From contig PUOB01000245.1 in NCBI GenBank assembly GCA_003551985.1, positions 1 through 16,243 of the forward strand: DNA of 16,243 bases. The letters run 5' to 3'. Each line of letters starts with the position of its first letter. Positions within the stretch are counted from its first letter, which is position 1. Positions 15,031 through 16,243 of this stretch are shown here, piece by piece. The DNA comes from Desulfobacteraceae bacterium (GTDB lineage: Bacteria; Desulfobacterota; Desulfobacteria; Desulfobacterales; Desulfosalsimonadaceae). The position numbers and the translations under genes are program-made. The notes under the pieces are model-generated. The model made no database searches. It was given only the letters and a program-made list of their open reading frames with translations, and had not been told where the DNA came from.

Positions 15031-15212
15031 ATGGCGCTGCGGAACAATACGTCAAAAAAATCTGACGTATAGTTAAGAGTAAGGACCTGTTTCTGCCTGT
15101 CGATAAGGCATTGTCACATTCTTTTGTAAGGCAGGGACCTACATTTTCAAGCACGGAGCGTTTCGCCGCGGCTGGACTGGCCGGCATTGGCTAAAAGGGA
15201 AAACGTTCAGGC
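15031..15212 (-). promoter_or_regulatory. conserved regulatory module, copy 4 (upstream of lipoprotein gene, displaced by repeat A)
   Basis: Dyad 1 at 15125-15143 (minus strand TGTAGGTCCCTGCCTTACA), dyad 2 at 15094-15110 (TGCCTTATCGACAGGCA, identical to copy 3) and dyad 3 near 15051-15066 (GTCAGATTTTTTTGACG). Similarity to copy 3 covers the full interval, including the upstream CATTGGCTAAAA-like stretch (plus strand, 15184-15195). The dyad 1 edge is 318 bases from the lipoprotein start codon; without repeat A it would be about 160, like the other copies. Confidence 0.72.
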
Positions 15213-15274
15213 TGAAGCGTGAGATGCTTCATGAATCGGGAAGATCATGCTGGCGGGTATAGCCGGTAAGTTGT

Positions 15275-15485
15275 TCATTGTCTTGCAGCTTCAGCCCGGA
15301 CCATGGAGAATTTTCCGGGATTCACCTCAACGATCTCCATAATCCTGTCAGTGATGCATGTATCAGTTAACCGGGTTGACACCTTCCGGTGCAATCAGAT
15401 AACCATAATCACCCATAACAACAAGTTTGTTTAAAGAATCCTGAGGCAATGACGATTCGTTATACGCCGTTTTGGAGGGAAACAT
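15275..15485 (-). pseudogene. possible small ORF broken by a one-base frameshift
   Basis: After the receiver gene, a different frame opens at an ATG (15485) inside its last codons and runs 40 residues (MFPSKTAYNESSLPQDSLNK, then LVVMGDYGYLIAPEGVNPVN) to a TGA at 15363-15365. Just before that stop is a CCC run. Skipping one C continues the reading as RLTDTCITDRIMEIVEVNPG and KFSMVRAEAARQ to a TGA at 15275-15277, giving about 69 residues in total. Both halves look protein-like in composition, which suggests a single-base insertion in a once-intact gene. There is no convincing ribosome-binding site and I recognise no family. It may equally be a chance opening. Confidence 0.25.
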
Positions 15486-15891
15486 TGTCCATGGGTGCCT
15501 GGCTCATATCCAGTACATGCCGGATTTTAGAGGCTATGTCCTTGATGGATGCGGTTTTTGCAATCACTTCGCTGAAAACGGCGTGTCTGTATGCCGAAGC
15601 CGGATTACCCGTGTAAGCGATTATGGGAATATCCGCTCGAATCCGGGAAATGGCTGTAGCCAATTCGCCGCCATTAAAAGGCATCATCTCGTAATCGGTA
15701 ATCACGAGGTCAAATGTGTATGGCCTTCTTGCGAAATGAGACAGGGCAGCCTTGGGACACGACTCGATAAAAGCGGTATATCCAATCGATTCCAGCTGCA
15801 ATTTGCACAGATAAAGAACCGCCTTGTCATCATCTACAATCAGGATGGTTTCCCCGCCTCGGGGAATGTCTCTTTTTTCCAGTGCTTTCAT
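15460..15891 (-). CDS. stand-alone receiver (CheY-like) response regulator
   Basis: A 143-residue protein that is essentially one receiver domain. It carries the acidic pocket DDD (20-22), phosphoacceptor Asp66 in LVITDYEMMPFNGGELA, Thr94 in IIAYTG and Lys112 in IAKTASIKD, so it should be phosphorylatable. There is no output domain. The lead-in DIPRGGETILIVDDD is typical of receivers at the C-terminus of hybrid histidine kinases, so it may be a kinase remnant or a detached receiver acting by protein contact. The ATG at 15891 is chosen because the receiver fold starts soon after it. The frame is open further upstream to 15993, but its first codons come from the inverted repeat at 15972 and are unlikely to be native. 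The Shine-Dalgarno is weak (AGGT about 11 bases upstream). No partner kinase is in the window. Confidence 0.85.
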   Translation of the reverse strand: MKALEKRDIPRGGETILIVDDDKAVLYLCKLQLESIGYTAFIESCPKAALSHFARRPYTFDLVITDYEMMPFNGGELATAISRIRADIPIIAYTGNPASAYRHAVFSEVIAKTASIKDIASKIRHVLDMSQAPMDNVSLQNGV

Positions 15892-15971
15892 TTTGACCAA
15901 TACCTGTGTTGAGTTTTTATAGAACCTGATCTGTTCAGGCAGGAGAAACTGTTTGTTGGATTGCGGAAACT

Positions 15972-16145
15972 TGACGGCTTTGTAAAAGTCCAATATCTGC
16001 GTTACGCGTAATTTCTCAGAATTTGCGGCTTACGCCTTGTAAACATACGCCTACGCCAAGTACGCTGCATTCTTCGAAATTGCGCAAGCCTTGATCTTGC
16101 ACTTTTACAAAGCCGTCAGATCGTGACTTTTTACGAATGCATCAA
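15972..16145. repeat. dispersed non-coding repeat B, with 18-bp perfect inverted repeats
   Basis: TGACGGCTTTGTAAAAGT at 15972-15989 is repeated in perfect inverted orientation at 16101-16118. The interior and right flank (AAGTACGCTGCATTCTTCG; TTTTTACGAATGCATCAA at the right end) match the corresponding blocks of repeat A at 14872-15027. No ORF is supported across it. It sits directly upstream of the receiver gene, and its left end supplies the first codons of the over-long open frame there. The remaining bases to the window end (16146-16243) show nothing I can identify. Confidence 0.72.
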
Positions 16146-16243
16146 ACTGAAAAGATACAAGAAAATGATGCGTTGCTTGATGTTTTTAGCCTATTGTTTT
16201 TTAATAATCCCGCATGCAATCCGGCTTCCTGCATCCCCGGTAG

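Noticed and set aside
14823..15187. Two minus-strand open frames of about 60 residues upstream of the lipoprotein gene
   Set aside because: They run through repeat A and regulatory module copy 4, have no ribosome-binding sites and no recognisable domains.
12945..15212. Short repeated dyads read as a CRISPR array
   Set aside because: The copies are hundreds to thousands of bases apart, paired with two different dyads and placed upstream of genes, with no regular spacers or cas genes.

Overview
The window looks like a chromosomal segment of a Gram-negative, probably delta-proteobacterial (Desulfobacterota-like) organism. This is inferred from the combination of a REP-associated transposase tail, a PEP-CTERM protein, a very long cyclic beta-1,2-glucan synthase, a receiver-only regulator of a type common in that group, and several dispersed non-coding repeats. 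No ribosomal or taxonomic marker is present, so the assignment is tentative.

Layout. Only the first ~100 bases (the end of a REP-type transposase, followed by a 36-bp tandem duplication) read on the plus strand. All other supported genes are on the minus strand and are transcribed from high to low coordinates. In transcription order they are: a receiver-only response regulator (15891-15460), flanked upstream by a dispersed inverted repeat and downstream by a possible broken small ORF; a DUF2959-like lipoprotein (14806-14168); a lysine-rich 41-residue protein (14039-13914); a small PEP-CTERM protein (13666-13283) with a clear intrinsic terminator; a tandem-domain universal stress protein (12877-11921); a 2830-residue cyclic beta-1,2-glucan synthase (11919-3427) starting one base after the stress-protein stop codon; a CsbD-like protein (3227-3048); a small outer-membrane beta-barrel protein (2913-2401); a palindromic MITE-like element; and a tight three-gene set of a 48-residue membrane protein, a 73-residue membrane protein and a PAS-GGDEF-HD-GYP cyclic-di-GMP enzyme (2175-185).

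Main observation. Four intergenic regions (upstream of the lipoprotein, PEP-CTERM, Usp-glucan synthase and CsbD genes) carry copies of one regulatory module: a 19-bp dyad of the form TGTAGG-N7-CYTACA and a 17-bp dyad TGCCTTATCGACAGGCA. The two are always in the same order and orientation, with start-to-start spacing of exactly 31 bases in all four copies. In two copies the similarity extends over about 180 bp. A third small dyad (TCAGA...TCTGA) lies closer to the gene in three of the copies. This suggests a locally clustered regulon for envelope and osmotic/general stress: periplasmic glucan, surface protein, lipoprotein, UspA and CsbD. In the lipoprotein copy, a dispersed ~155-bp repeat has landed between the module and the gene.

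Gaps over 300 bases. 12878-13282 holds module copy 2 (12945-13021) and the PEP-CTERM terminator (13214-13246); I see nothing in 13022-13213 except a short AT-rich palindrome. 14807-15459 holds repeat A (14872-15027), module copy 4 (15031-15212) and a possible frameshifted ORF (15275-15485).
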